Positions 55,082 through 63,672 of a stretch of DNA of 64,000 nt are shown here, one piece after another. Numbering within the stretch: position 1 is the first letter of the stretch; every line of letters starts with the position of its first letter. The stretch comes from Bradyrhizobium roseum. GTDB taxonomy: Bacteria; Pseudomonadota; Alphaproteobacteria; Rhizobiales; Xanthobacteraceae. The DNA lies in the NCBI RefSeq assembly GCF_030413175.1, contig NZ_CP129212.1:6719001-6783000 (forward strand), in the 5' to 3' direction. The position numbers and the translations under genes were made by a program. Under the pieces are notes generated by a model that was given only the letters and a program-made list of their open reading frames with translations, searched no databases and was not told the DNA's origin.

Positions 55082-55433
55082 CGGATGCGTATCTCTGCAA
55101 ACAAATAAGGAACGGGCACGTTTTAGCGATGTTTTTTGACACCGTCTATTTTAAGTCACGTTAACCTTCTCGCAGTTCCCCCCTATGAAACGGCCCACAT
55201 AAGGGGCGTCTTGAACCTCGAATTTGGTGCCGGGCCGGCGCGTGGAGGCGCCTGGGCTTTCAGACGCCCGGAACGGCAACCGAATCACCGGTATTCGCGA
55301 CCCGATCGACCTCTGGCAGGACTCGACTTCCAGGCCGGCCTCGGCCGGCGCCTGAAGGCGATGCGGGACCGGGACACGACAGGCGCCGGGCACAGGGAGG
55401 GCGAAACTTACGGCACCGCAGCTGCCACGCTCG
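55082..55433. other. 352-bp gene-free region upstream of the type I secretion genes
   Basis: No gene is supported here. The region has the leader of the PrtD-type gene, a TTGACA-like box near 55136 without a convincing -10 partner, and GC-rich imperfect hairpins near 55230 and 55330. The long open frame on the plus strand shows no conserved motif and is treated as chance. Confidence 0.5.
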
Positions 55434-55703
55434 TCAGAACCTTCCTCTGGTGCGGAGCATCCGGACGACCACCAGCAGGATCACCGCGCCGACGGTGGAA
55501 TAGACGATCTCCGACACCAGTCCGGTGCCGAGGCGGATGCCGAGTTTGGGAAACAGCAGGCTGGCGAGCAGCGCACCGGCGATCCCGACCAGGATATCGC
55601 CGATGAGGCCGAAGCCGGTGCCATGCACGATCTTGCCGGCCAGCCAGCCGGCCACCAGACCGACAAAGAGGACGACGAGAATGCCTTCGTTGGAAATCTG
55701 CAT
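55434..55703 (-). CDS. GlsB/YeaQ/YmgE-family small membrane protein
   Basis: The 89-residue product starts at ATG complementary to 55701-55703 (AAGGAC upstream). It has three hydrophobic helices with GWLAGKIVHGTGFGLIGDIL, the GlsB/transglycosylase-associated signature. The family consists of small stress-related membrane proteins of unresolved function. The open frame extends upstream to two alternative ATGs without better sites. Confidence 0.85.
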   Translation of the reverse strand: MQISNEGILVVLFVGLVAGWLAGKIVHGTGFGLIGDILVGIAGALLASLLFPKLGIRLGTGLVSEIVYSTVGAVILLVVVRMLRTRGRF

Positions 55704-55841
55704 GGGAAGTCCTTGCATGTAGCCGCGCCGGCCGTTCGGCAACCTATCCCGTTGTCGTCCGGCATGGCGAGCCGTATTCCGCGCACCGGCCGACGACGCC
55801 TGCGAGGTGAAACTTTTTTACGTCACACGTGTTATGTCGGC

Positions 55842-56081
55842 ATGAAACAAGGCGACACGTGGTATGTGACTTTTGGTCCGGACAAAGCGGATGAGGCCGC
55901 GGAGAGCATGGCGCGCTCGACCCGCACCTTCAAATCAGAAGTCGACGCCAAGTTGTTTGCCATGCAGATCCTGTCCAAGGGCTGGACCGCAAGTGCGGGC
56001 ACCATCAATCCGCATCAACCGAAGCAGGTCGTAGGACCGCGACAGATCGAACGCTGGGCCGATCCGGGGCTGGGCGGGTAG
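55842..56081 (+). CDS. Small hypothetical protein
   Basis: The 79-residue product MKQGDTWYVTFGPDKADEAAE... has an aromatic beta-like N-terminus and a conserved-looking FKSEVDAKLFAMQILSKGW segment. The ATG at 55842 is preferred because the first Met gives this compact protein; no strong ribosome site is visible. It converges on the ABC operon. No family is recognised. Confidence 0.6.
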   Translation: MKQGDTWYVTFGPDKADEAAESMARSTRTFKSEVDAKLFAMQILSKGWTASAGTINPHQPKQVVGPRQIERWADPGLGG

Positions 56082-56088
56082 CCGATCC

Positions 56089-57066
56089 TTAGGCGGTCGC
56101 TACCGCCGACTCCGCCAGAACACAGCGCGCGGTTCGGTCCGCGGACACCTGTACATTTGGCGGCAATCCTTCAGTGCAGCGCGGCTGCGCAAAACTGCAG
56201 CGTGGCGCGAACGAGCAGGTGGCGGGCGCCTTGTCCAACGACGGCGGCGTGCCCGGGATCGTCTCCAGCCGCTGTCCGCGTTTGGCACCATGGACGGTGG
56301 AAGCGAGCAGTCCCTTGGCATAGGGATGAACCGGCGTACGCACAATGTCGCGCAGGCGGCCCTGCTCTACGATCTGTCCGGCATACATCACGGCGACCCG
56401 GTCGCAGATTTCGATGGCGACGCCGATGTCGTGGGTCACGAAAATCACGGACATGCCGAACTCGCGCTGCAACTCGCGCAGCAGCAGCAGGATCTGGATC
56501 TGCACGGTGGCGTCCAGCGCCGTCGTCGGCTCGTCGGCGAGCAGGATTTTCGGCTTGCAGGCCAGCGCCAGCGCGATCATGGCTCGCTGCCGCATGCCGC
56601 CAGACATTTCGTGCGGATAGGCCTCGAGGCGCCGCCTGGCGGAGGGAATGCGAACCACCTCCAGCATTTCCAGCGCGCGCGCCATCCCTTCCTTCTGGCT
56701 CTTGCCTTCATGGCGCATCACGCTTTCGGCGATCTGATGGCCGATCGTATAGACCGGATCGAGCGCCAGCGCCGGCTCCTGGAAGATCATGGAGACGGTC
56801 TGGCCGCGAAACGCCGAAAGTTCCTCGTCGTTCATCGCCAACACGTCGCGACCCAGAACTTTTACCGTGCCCGAAATCTGCGTCCGCTTCCGCGGCAACA
56901 GCCGCATCAGCGCGCGCAGGGTCACGCTCTTGCCCGAGCCGGATTCGCCGAGCAGGCCGAGCACCTCGCCCTCGCCGAGCGAGAGCGAGATGTCATTGAC
57001 GGCATGCACCGTACGTTCGCCGGTGAAGCGGATGTTGAGGTTTTGGATGTCGACGAGATTGCTCAT
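56089..57066 (-). CDS. Peptide/opine-type ABC transporter ATP-binding protein (DppD-like)
   Basis: The 325-residue ATPase has Walker A GESGSGKS (40-47), MSGGMRQRAMIALAL as signature and ILLADEPTTALD as Walker B. CSFAPRCSFAQPRC near the C-terminus is the Cys-rich oligopeptide-transporter tail (oligo_HPY). It is the last gene of the operon and overlaps the amidase gene stop by 4 bp. Confidence 0.9.
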   Translation of the reverse strand: MSNLVDIQNLNIRFTGERTVHAVNDISLSLGEGEVLGLLGESGSGKSVTLRALMRLLPRKRTQISGTVKVLGRDVLAMNDEELSAFRGQTVSMIFQEPALALDPVYTIGHQIAESVMRHEGKSQKEGMARALEMLEVVRIPSARRRLEAYPHEMSGGMRQRAMIALALACKPKILLADEPTTALDATVQIQILLLLRELQREFGMSVIFVTHDIGVAIEICDRVAVMYAGQIVEQGRLRDIVRTPVHPYAKGLLASTVHGAKRGQRLETIPGTPPSLDKAPATCSFAPRCSFAQPRCTEGLPPNVQVSADRTARCVLAESAVATA

Positions 57067-58475
57067 GCGGCTTTGGGCACCTGCTGGTGATAGTCGGTGG
57101 CGCGCTGGAACGCCGCGCCGATGCGCACCAGCCCGGCCTCGTCGAAGGCGCGGCCGATCAGCTGCATGCCGACCGGCAGACCGTTCGCGGTGAAGCCAGC
57201 GGGGATCGAGAGCGACGGCAGGCCGAGATAGTTGATCGGCCGGGTGAACTTTGTGATCCGCTGGATCACGGCTTCCGCATCGCGGCTGTTGCCGACATCG
57301 CTCTCGGCAATGGTCACCGCCGGCATCGGCGCCACCGGCGCGATCACGGCATCGGTACCGGTCACCGCCGCGAGGTAAGCAGCCAGCGCCGGCCCGCGCC
57401 AGCGCATCGCCTCGAGATAGGTCACGCCCGGTACAGCCAGCCCGTTCTGCAGCCGCATCAGAACCTGCGCGCCGTAATCCTGCGGCCGCTCGATCAGCCA
57501 GCGCTTGTGATAGGCGGCGGCTTCAGTGGCGAGCACGATCTGGCATGCCGCGGTAAGCTGGCGCTGGTCCGGCAGCTCGACCTTGACGATCTCGGCGCCC
57601 TCTCTCTTGAGCGTGGCGATGGTCTCGTCGAGCACCCGCGCGACTTCGGAATCGAGGTCGTCGACATAGAACGCGTTCGGTACGCCAATCCTGAGGCCTT
57701 TGAGCGAGCCCGAGGCCGCAGCCATGTAGTCCGGTACCGGCAACGACGCGGTGGTCGGATCCTCGGGATCGAAGCCGGCCATCAGCCCGACCAGCAGCGC
57801 GCAGTCTTCAACCGTTTGCGCGAGCGGCCCGACCGTATCGAGCGACTGCGACAGCGGCATCGCGCCGGCGCGGCTGATCAGGCCGACCGTGGTCTTGAAG
57901 CCGGTGACGCCGCAGAAATGCGCAGGCATCCGGATCGAGCCGCCGGTATCGGAGCCCAGCGCGGCAAAGGTCAGGCGTGCACCGACCGCCGAGCCCGAGC
58001 CCGAGGATGAGCCGCCGGTAATGTAATCGACATTCCAGGGATTCCGCACCGCGCCATAGTGAGGATTGTGACCGGTCGGACCGTAGGCGAACTCCACCAT
58101 CTGCAGCGAACCGAGCCTGACGGTGCCGGCATCCTTCAACCGTTGCAACGCGGTCGAGGTCGTCGTCGGCACGAAATCGCGGCGGATCTTCGAGCCGCAG
58201 GTCACGACCTTGCCGGCCTCGTAATACATGTCCTTGTGCGCCAGCGGCACGCCGTGCAGCGGGCCACGATGGTTGCCCTTGGCGAGATCGGCGTCGGCGG
58301 CGTCGGCCGCGGCGAGCGCTGCATCCGCTTCGATCGCCATAAAGGCGTTGACGCGCGGCTGCCATTGCGCGATCCGGTCGAGACAGGACTGCGTGACCTC
58401 GCGCGAGGAGAGTTTTTTGGCGGCGATCGCTTTCGCGACGGCGACCAGCGACATCAACGCCGGTTCACCGCTCAT
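57063..58475 (-). CDS. Amidase signature hydrolase (AtzE/GatA type) in the ABC operon
   Basis: The 470-residue enzyme has the Ser-cisSer-Lys triad K81 (AHKDMYY), S156 (TGGSSSGSGSAV) and S180 (GSDTGGSIRMPA). Its stop overlaps the DppD-like gene and its start overlaps the AtzG-like gene by 4 bp each. Small DUF4089 partners are known for AtzE-type amidases (1-carboxybiuret hydrolase). With the surrounding transporter genes, it probably hydrolyses the imported amide or peptide in the cytoplasm. Confidence 0.87.
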   Translation of the reverse strand: MSGEPALMSLVAVAKAIAAKKLSSREVTQSCLDRIAQWQPRVNAFMAIEADAALAAADAADADLAKGNHRGPLHGVPLAHKDMYYEAGKVVTCGSKIRRDFVPTTTSTALQRLKDAGTVRLGSLQMVEFAYGPTGHNPHYGAVRNPWNVDYITGGSSSGSGSAVGARLTFAALGSDTGGSIRMPAHFCGVTGFKTTVGLISRAGAMPLSQSLDTVGPLAQTVEDCALLVGLMAGFDPEDPTTASLPVPDYMAAASGSLKGLRIGVPNAFYVDDLDSEVARVLDETIATLKREGAEIVKVELPDQRQLTAACQIVLATEAAAYHKRWLIERPQDYGAQVLMRLQNGLAVPGVTYLEAMRWRGPALAAYLAAVTGTDAVIAPVAPMPAVTIAESDVGNSRDAEAVIQRITKFTRPINYLGLPSLSIPAGFTANGLPVGMQLIGRAFDEAGLVRIGAAFQRATDYHQQVPKAA

Positions 58476-58669
58476 TTCGACACCTTCGGGCGCTGCACCA
58501 GCAGATAACTCGCGGGCTCCAGATCCATCGGCAAGGTGCCGGCGACCGGCGCAAAGCCGTCAAAAGCCGGGCCGATGGAGTTGGCGATACGCTCGGCGAC
58601 GTCCTTGTCGGCCGGCACGCCTGCGACTTCGGTCATCGCCATGACCTGCTTGGGATCGGGTCTTGTCAT
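58472..58669 (-). CDS. AtzG-like small amidase subunit (DUF4089)
   Basis: The 65-residue protein (MTRPDPKQVMAMTEVAGVPA...) has the GatC-like helical length and the MDLEPASYLLVQRP-type tail that inserts into the partner amidase. It overlaps the start of the amidase gene by 4 bp, so equal production is expected. Such subunits are easily missed because of size. The call rests on length, position and the general AtzG pattern rather than on strong identity. Confidence 0.72.
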   Translation of the reverse strand: MTRPDPKQVMAMTEVAGVPADKDVAERIANSIGPAFDGFAPVAGTLPMDLEPASYLLVQRPKVSK

Positions 58670-58687
58670 GCGGCGCTTGTTCCCCTG

Positions 58688-59743
58688 TTACCGATTGGCC
58701 GGAGCGCGGCTATGCCCCGAGCCCGGAATGGCCATATAGCACGCGGCCTGATGGCCCATTGTATCGACATCGCTGAGTTTTGGCGTCGCATTTGCGCAGA
58801 GCGGCTCCGCAAACGGACAGCGAGTATGAAACCGGCAGCCGGGCGGCGGGTCGATCGGATTGGGCGGATCGCCCGAGATCGGCGGGGTTTCGGTGCGATT
58901 GTCCGGATCGGATGACGGCATCGCGGCGAGCAGCGCCTTCGTGTAGGGATGCACCGGCGCATCCCAGACCTTGTCGACCGGGCCGAGTTCAACCACCTCG
59001 CCGAGATACATCACCAGCACGCGATCGGAGATGTAGCGCACGACGTTGAGATCGTGGCTGATGAACAAGTAGGTGAGTCCGAATTCGCGCTTCAGATCCG
59101 CCAGCAGGTTGAGCACCTGCGCCTCGACGGATTTGTCGAGCGCCGATACCGCTTCGTCGAGGATCACCAGCCGCGGCGACAGCGCCAAAGCGCGCGCGAT
59201 ATTGACGCGCTGGCGCTGGCCGCCGGAAATCTCGTGCGGATAGCGGTTGGCAAAGGTTTCGGGCCGCAGGCCCACCTTGCCGAGCAGCTCGCGCGCCAGC
59301 GCGCGCGCCGCGTCATCGGCCATGCCGTGGACCTTGGGGCCGAACGCGATCGATTCCTCGATCGTCAGGCGCGGGTTGAGCGAGGCGTAGCTATCCTGAA
59401 ACACCATCTGCATGCCGCGGCGCAGCTCCCGCAGCGACAACGCCCGGCCGACCTGCATGCCGTCATAGATGATGTCGCCGGCATCGCGTGTCATCAGGTG
59501 CATCAACAGCCGCGCGGTGGTTGACTTGCCGCAGCCGGACTCGCCGACGATCCCGACGGTTTCGCCCTTGGCGATGGAGAAGGAGACATCATCCACGGCG
59601 CGCACGGTCTTGCGAGCGCTGAACAGATCGCCTCGCACCGGGAAATGCTTGGTCAGGCCGACGACCTGCAGCAGCGGCTGCGCCGCACCGCCGACATCCG
59701 CGACCGGTTCCAACAGTTCGACTGACTGATACGTCTCACTCAT
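58688..59743 (-). CDS. Peptide/opine-type ABC transporter ATP-binding protein (DppF-like)
   Basis: The 351-residue ATPase starts at ATG complementary to 59741-59743. Walker A is GESGCGKST, the signature is [15 protein letters not shown] and Walker B is [25 protein letters not shown] is the oligopeptide-type tail. The 4-bp gap to the permease stop and 18 bp to the AtzG-like gene show one operon. Confidence 0.9.
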   Translation of the reverse strand: MSETYQSVELLEPVADVGGAAQPLLQVVGLTKHFPVRGDLFSARKTVRAVDDVSFSIAKGETVGIVGESGCGKSTTARLLMHLMTRDAGDIIYDGMQVGRALSLRELRRGMQMVFQDSYASLNPRLTIEESIAFGPKVHGMADDAARALARELLGKVGLRPETFANRYPHEISGGQRQRVNIARALALSPRLVILDEAVSALDKSVEAQVLNLLADLKREFGLTYLFISHDLNVVRYISDRVLVMYLGEVVELGPVDKVWDAPVHPYTKALLAAMPSSDPDNRTETPPISGDPPNPIDPPPGCRFHTRCPFAEPLCANATPKLSDVDTMGHQAACYMAIPGSGHSRAPANR

Positions 59744-59747
59744 CGCG

Positions 59748-60638
59748 TCAGTTCCTGATGTCCATGGCGCTGCGCATGCCGTCGCTGAGCAGATTGAAGC
59801 AGATCGAGACCGCAAAGATCATAACGCCCGGCAGCGCCGCCACCCACGGATTGACATAGATCGCGGTGCGCAGCGTGTTCAGCATCAGGCCCCATTCCGG
59901 CTCCGGCGGTTTTGTGCCGAGGCCGAGGAACGATAAGCCCGCCGCCAGGATCATCGATACCGAGATCAGCCCGGTCGCGTAGACGAAGATCGGTCCCAGC
60001 ACGTTACCGAGCATATGCACGCGCATGATGGTGAAGGGTCCGGCGCCCGAGGCGCGCGCGGCCTCGACGAAATCCATGTTGCGCACGCCGGTCGTCACGC
60101 TTTCCGCAACGCGGGTGATCTGCGGCACGAACACGATCGTCAGCGACACGATGGAGTTGACGATGCCCGCCCCCAATGCGCCGGAGATCGCAATCGCCAG
60201 CAAGACCGACGGGAACGCATAGAACACGTCGATGGTGCGCATGATCGCGGTGTTGAGCTTGCCGCCGACATAGCCGGCGACGAGGCCGAGCGACGTGCCG
60301 ATCATGAAAGCGAGGATCACGGGCAGGATGCCGATGATCAGCGACAGCCGTCCGCCATAGATCAGCCGCGCCAGCATATCGCGCCCGAGTTCGTCGGTGC
60401 CGAGCGGGTAGTTCGGCGTGCCGATGTGACGAAGCCTGCGGATCATCGAACCCTGGTAGGGATCGGCGAGGCCGAGCCATGGCGCGAACAGCGCGGAAAG
60501 GAAGATCAGCACCAGGACAAAGGCGCAGGCCATGGCGACCTTGTCGCGCCTGATGCGGCGGCCGACGGTCGCCCAATAGCCGCGCGCCTTGGTTGCGGGA
60601 GCGGCCTGCAGTGCGGCATCCGACATTACAGCCATCAT
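59748..60638 (-). CDS. Peptide-type ABC permease (DppC-like)
   Basis: The 296-residue permease has an N-terminal membrane helix and the binding-protein-dependent domain with EAARASGAGPFTIMRVHMLGN (EAA loop) that contacts the ATPases. TGTDELGRD-like PLGTDELGRDMLARL is the DppC signature. Its ATG overlaps the stop of the DppB-like gene (TGATG). An in-frame ATG one codon later is an alternative. Confidence 0.9.
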   Translation of the reverse strand: MMAVMSDAALQAAPATKARGYWATVGRRIRRDKVAMACAFVLVLIFLSALFAPWLGLADPYQGSMIRRLRHIGTPNYPLGTDELGRDMLARLIYGGRLSLIIGILPVILAFMIGTSLGLVAGYVGGKLNTAIMRTIDVFYAFPSVLLAIAISGALGAGIVNSIVSLTIVFVPQITRVAESVTTGVRNMDFVEAARASGAGPFTIMRVHMLGNVLGPIFVYATGLISVSMILAAGLSFLGLGTKPPEPEWGLMLNTLRTAIYVNPWVAALPGVMIFAVSICFNLLSDGMRSAMDIRN

Positions 60639-61591
60639 CAGCCCCTCTTGATGCGCGGATCGATCGACGCTTGCGCGATATCGACCAGCAAATTGAGGGT
60701 GACGAAGAACAGCGCCAGCACCAGGATCGTGCCCTGCAGCAACGGCAGGTCGCGCTGGAAGATCGCCGAATTGAGCAGCAGGCCGGAGCCCGGCCACGAG
60801 AACACGGTTTCGATCAGGATCGAGCCGCCCAGCATGTAACCGAGTTGCAGGCCCATCACCGCCAGCGCGGTCGGCGCTGCGTTCTTGATGACGTGCTTGA
60901 ACACGTCGAGTTCGCGCAGGCCTTTTGCGCGCAATGCCTCGACGAAGTCCTGCGAGAGAATATCACCGGTCAGCGCGCGCACCGTGCGGGTGACGATGCC
61001 CATCGGGATCACCGACGTCGTGACCGCCGGCAGGATCAGATATTTCATGTGCTCCCAGTCCCAGCCCCACGAACCCGAACCGCCGGGACCGGCGCCGACC
61101 GCGGGCAGCCAGTTGAGCTGCACCGAGAAGATGATGACCATCACCATGCCGAGCCAGTAATGCGGCACCGAAACGCCGGCGATCGCAATTGACGTGGCGA
61201 CCTTGTCGACCCAGGTGTCGCGGAAATAGCCAGCGATCAGACCGAACAGCAGCCCGAGCGTGAAGCCGATCAGGGCCGCTGCAATCGCCAGCGTCACGGT
61301 ATTGCTGACTGCGCGCAGCACTTCAGCCAGCACCGGGCGGCCAGTAGCGATCGAATTGCCGAGATCGCCATGGAGCGCACGCCATAGCCAGAGCCCGAAC
61401 TGCACCGGCAGCGGCCGGTCGAAGCCATAGGCCGCTCGCATTTGCGCCGCGAGTTCCTGCGACGCATCCGCGGGCAACACCGCGACCAGGGGATCACCGG
61501 GCGTGATGTGCACCAGGAGGAAGCACACCAGCGCGACGCTGAGCACGATCGGAATGACATAGACGATACGTCGGGCGATATAAGCGAGCAC
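60638..61591 (-). CDS. Peptide-type ABC permease (DppB-like)
   Basis: The 317-residue permease opens LAYIARRIVYVIPIVLSVAL (first membrane helix) and has FVEALRAKGLRELDVFKHVI (EAA-type loop) and a C-terminal VDIAQASIDPRIK. It pairs with the DppC-like protein to form the channel. The gene follows a palindromic repeat that separates it from the binding-protein gene upstream. Confidence 0.9.
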   Translation of the reverse strand: MLAYIARRIVYVIPIVLSVALVCFLLVHITPGDPLVAVLPADASQELAAQMRAAYGFDRPLPVQFGLWLWRALHGDLGNSIATGRPVLAEVLRAVSNTVTLAIAAALIGFTLGLLFGLIAGYFRDTWVDKVATSIAIAGVSVPHYWLGMVMVIIFSVQLNWLPAVGAGPGGSGSWGWDWEHMKYLILPAVTTSVIPMGIVTRTVRALTGDILSQDFVEALRAKGLRELDVFKHVIKNAAPTALAVMGLQLGYMLGGSILIETVFSWPGSGLLLNSAIFQRDLPLLQGTILVLALFFVTLNLLVDIAQASIDPRIKRG

Positions 61592-61610
61592 GATTCACTT
61601 TTTCTTCTTC

Positions 61611-61782
61611 CCTTCTCCCCTTGTGGGAGAAGGTGGCGCGCATTCATACGCGCCGGATGAGGGGTTCTATCCGCGGAGATGGAACTCCGCGATGAGAGAT
61701 ATCTATCCGCGGAAAGATACCCCTCACCCGTCTCGAATGAGCTTCGCTTGTTCGATCCACCTCTCCCACAAGGGGAGAGGGG
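61611..61782. repeat. Branched palindromic repeat, copy A4, between binding protein and permease genes
   Basis: The outer arms ccttctccccttgtgggaga.../...tctcccacaaggggagagg, inner GGCGCG/CGCGCC hairpin and an apical cluster of tccgcgg/ccgcgga stems are present. It occupies nearly the whole 212-bp gap between the binding-protein stop and the permease start. Its placement could separate the expression of the binding protein from the membrane components by ending or stabilising transcripts. Confidence 0.85.
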
Positions 61783-61803
61783 AAGCGAGCTCGATGCCAA
61801 TAC

Positions 61804-63462
61804 TTACGGCGCCATCGACACCGGCGAGAAGTCGACGAACCAGCTCTTCGGCTGCACGAAGCCCTTCACCTTCGGGCTCATCGCGCGCGGCGAAACGTCG
61901 TGGGCGACGTAGAGGAACGCCGCATCGTCCACCGAGGCCGCGTGCAGTTCGGCCAGCGCCGCGTCACGCGCGGCCGGGTCGAAGGTCTGGCGCGCCTTGG
62001 TCACCAGTTCATCGAACTTGGGGTTGTTGATGAAGCCCCAGTTGTTCGACGTCGGCGGCGCCATCGACGACTGCAGGAAGCGCACCAGCGCGAAGAACGG
62101 GTCCATCGCCGCGTAGGTAACGTTGGTGGCGTTGGCACCGTTGGCGCTCGGGTCCTTGGCGCCCCGGCGCCAGTTGGTGAACAGCGTGTTCCACTCGATG
62201 ACGTCGAGCTTGACGTCGAAATAGCATTCGGCCAGCGCCTGCTGCAGATATTCGTTCATCGGCAGCGGCTGCATCTGGCCCGATCCCGACGCCGACGTCT
62301 GCGTCTTCACCGCCAGCTTCTTGCTGGGACCGTAGCCGGCTTCCTGCATCAGTTTCTGCGCGGCCTTCAGATCGTACTTGATCTCGAAGGTCGGCTTGCC
62401 GCGCCAGGGGTGGCCGGGCTCGAATGTTCCGGTCGCCGGCACCATCAGTCCGGCGAGCAGGCCGTCCCTGAGGCCTTCGCGGTCGATGCAGAGATTGGCC
62501 GCCTTGCGGACGCGGATGTCGTTCCAGGGCGAGCCTTCGATACGCGAGAACTGCCACGGCCACACATGCGGGGATTCATTGGCCTGCAGCTGGAAGCCAC
62601 GCTGCTTGATTTCCTTGACTGCATCGGGCGCCGGCGCCTCGACCCAATCGACCTGGCCGGACAACAAGGCCGCGGTACGGGCGTTGGCCTCCGGCATCGG
62701 CAGCAGCACCATCTTGTCGATCTTGGGAACGCGCGCCTTGTCCCAATAGCCCTCGTTCTTCACCAGCTCGAGCCGTTCGCGCGGCGTGAACTGCGACATC
62801 TTCCAGGGGCCGGTGCCCGACGCGTCCTTGGCGAACGCCGCCCACGCGGCCTGCGATTTCGCCTTTGCGTCGGCGCCCTCGGCCTTGTCGTAAAACGCCT
62901 GCCACTTGGAAGGGCTGGCCATGAACAGATTGGTCAGGTTGATCGGCAGAAAACTGTCGGGCTCCTTGGTGACCAGCTCCACCGTCATGTCGTCGATCTT
63001 CTTGGCGGAAGCCAGCGTCGGCATGCGAGAGGCGGTGACGCCGACCTGGCTGGCGTCGAACTGCGGCGCGTCCTGCTTCAGCACTTTTTCGACGTTCCAG
63101 ACCACAGCATCGGCATTGAACGGCGAGCCGTCATGGAATTTGACGCCGGGACGCAGCTTGAAGGTCCATTTCTTCTTGTCGGCCTCGTCGACCTTCCATT
63201 CGGTCGCAAGCCCGGGAATCATCACGCTGGGCTTGTCGGCCGAAGACAGGTCCCACATCGTCAGCGCGTCATACATGGTGAGGCCGGTGAAGCGGTTGCC
63301 CTCAAAACCCTGATCGGGCTGGCCGAGCGTGCGCGGAATATCCGCGGCGGTCATGCCGATCCGCAGCACCGACTGGGCGCTGGCGAGTTGGGGCAGTCCG
63401 ACCACCAGCGCCGTCGCCAGCAACCATGCGGTGGCCGCCCTGTTAGATTTGGTATTACGCAT
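61804..63462 (-). CDS. Peptide/opine-type ABC substrate-binding protein (DppA-like)
   Basis: The 552-residue lipid-free periplasmic protein has a signal peptide (residues 1-30, ...ASAQ) and the SBP_bac_5 domain with GLATEWKVDEADKKKWTFKL near residue 86 and PGVKFHDGSPFNADAV. ATG 63462 has AAGGAA about 10 nt upstream; an in-frame TTG three codons earlier is possible. It supplies substrate to the downstream transporter. The ligand could be a peptide or opine-like amide. Confidence 0.9.
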   Translation of the reverse strand: MRNTKSNRAATAWLLATALVVGLPQLASAQSVLRIGMTAADIPRTLGQPDQGFEGNRFTGLTMYDALTMWDLSSADKPSVMIPGLATEWKVDEADKKKWTFKLRPGVKFHDGSPFNADAVVWNVEKVLKQDAPQFDASQVGVTASRMPTLASAKKIDDMTVELVTKEPDSFLPINLTNLFMASPSKWQAFYDKAEGADAKAKSQAAWAAFAKDASGTGPWKMSQFTPRERLELVKNEGYWDKARVPKIDKMVLLPMPEANARTAALLSGQVDWVEAPAPDAVKEIKQRGFQLQANESPHVWPWQFSRIEGSPWNDIRVRKAANLCIDREGLRDGLLAGLMVPATGTFEPGHPWRGKPTFEIKYDLKAAQKLMQEAGYGPSKKLAVKTQTSASGSGQMQPLPMNEYLQQALAECYFDVKLDVIEWNTLFTNWRRGAKDPSANGANATNVTYAAMDPFFALVRFLQSSMAPPTSNNWGFINNPKFDELVTKARQTFDPAARDAALAELHAASVDDAAFLYVAHDVSPRAMSPKVKGFVQPKSWFVDFSPVSMAP

Positions 63463-63595
63463 ATGCAGCAATTCCTTCTGGACTGGGGTGACTATTTCTT
63501 ATGCACTGGTATGCAACGCCTGTGCCAAGGACTGGCCAGGGTCGGCGCCGGCGTGGAGACGATTAGCCGCACAACTCCCTGTGAACATGTATGCA
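63462..63595. promoter_or_regulatory. Candidate regulatory region: four TATGCA hexamers between divergent binding-protein genes
   Basis: TATGCA occurs at 63462, 63500, 63510 and 63590. The middle pair is 10 bp apart, one helical turn. In GC-rich DNA four copies in 134 bp are more than expected by chance. A GntR-type or similar regulator could bind here; this is inference from sequence pattern only. Confidence 0.4.
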
Positions 63596-63672
63596 AATGG
63601 GGGTCTTCATGCTCCATCTGGCACCAAGCTTGCATTTTTCGACTCCATACCTCGCCTTATGGAGCCTAATTC

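Noticed and set aside
55136..55606. 156-codon frame in the gap upstream of the type I secretion genes
   Set aside because: No ribosome site, no motif, Arg/Pro-rich content and overlap with the GlsB-type gene.
61900..63669. Long open frame antisense to the binding-protein gene (589 codons)
   Set aside because: Same GC-driven artefact; the minus-strand gene has signal peptide and SBP_bac_5 features.
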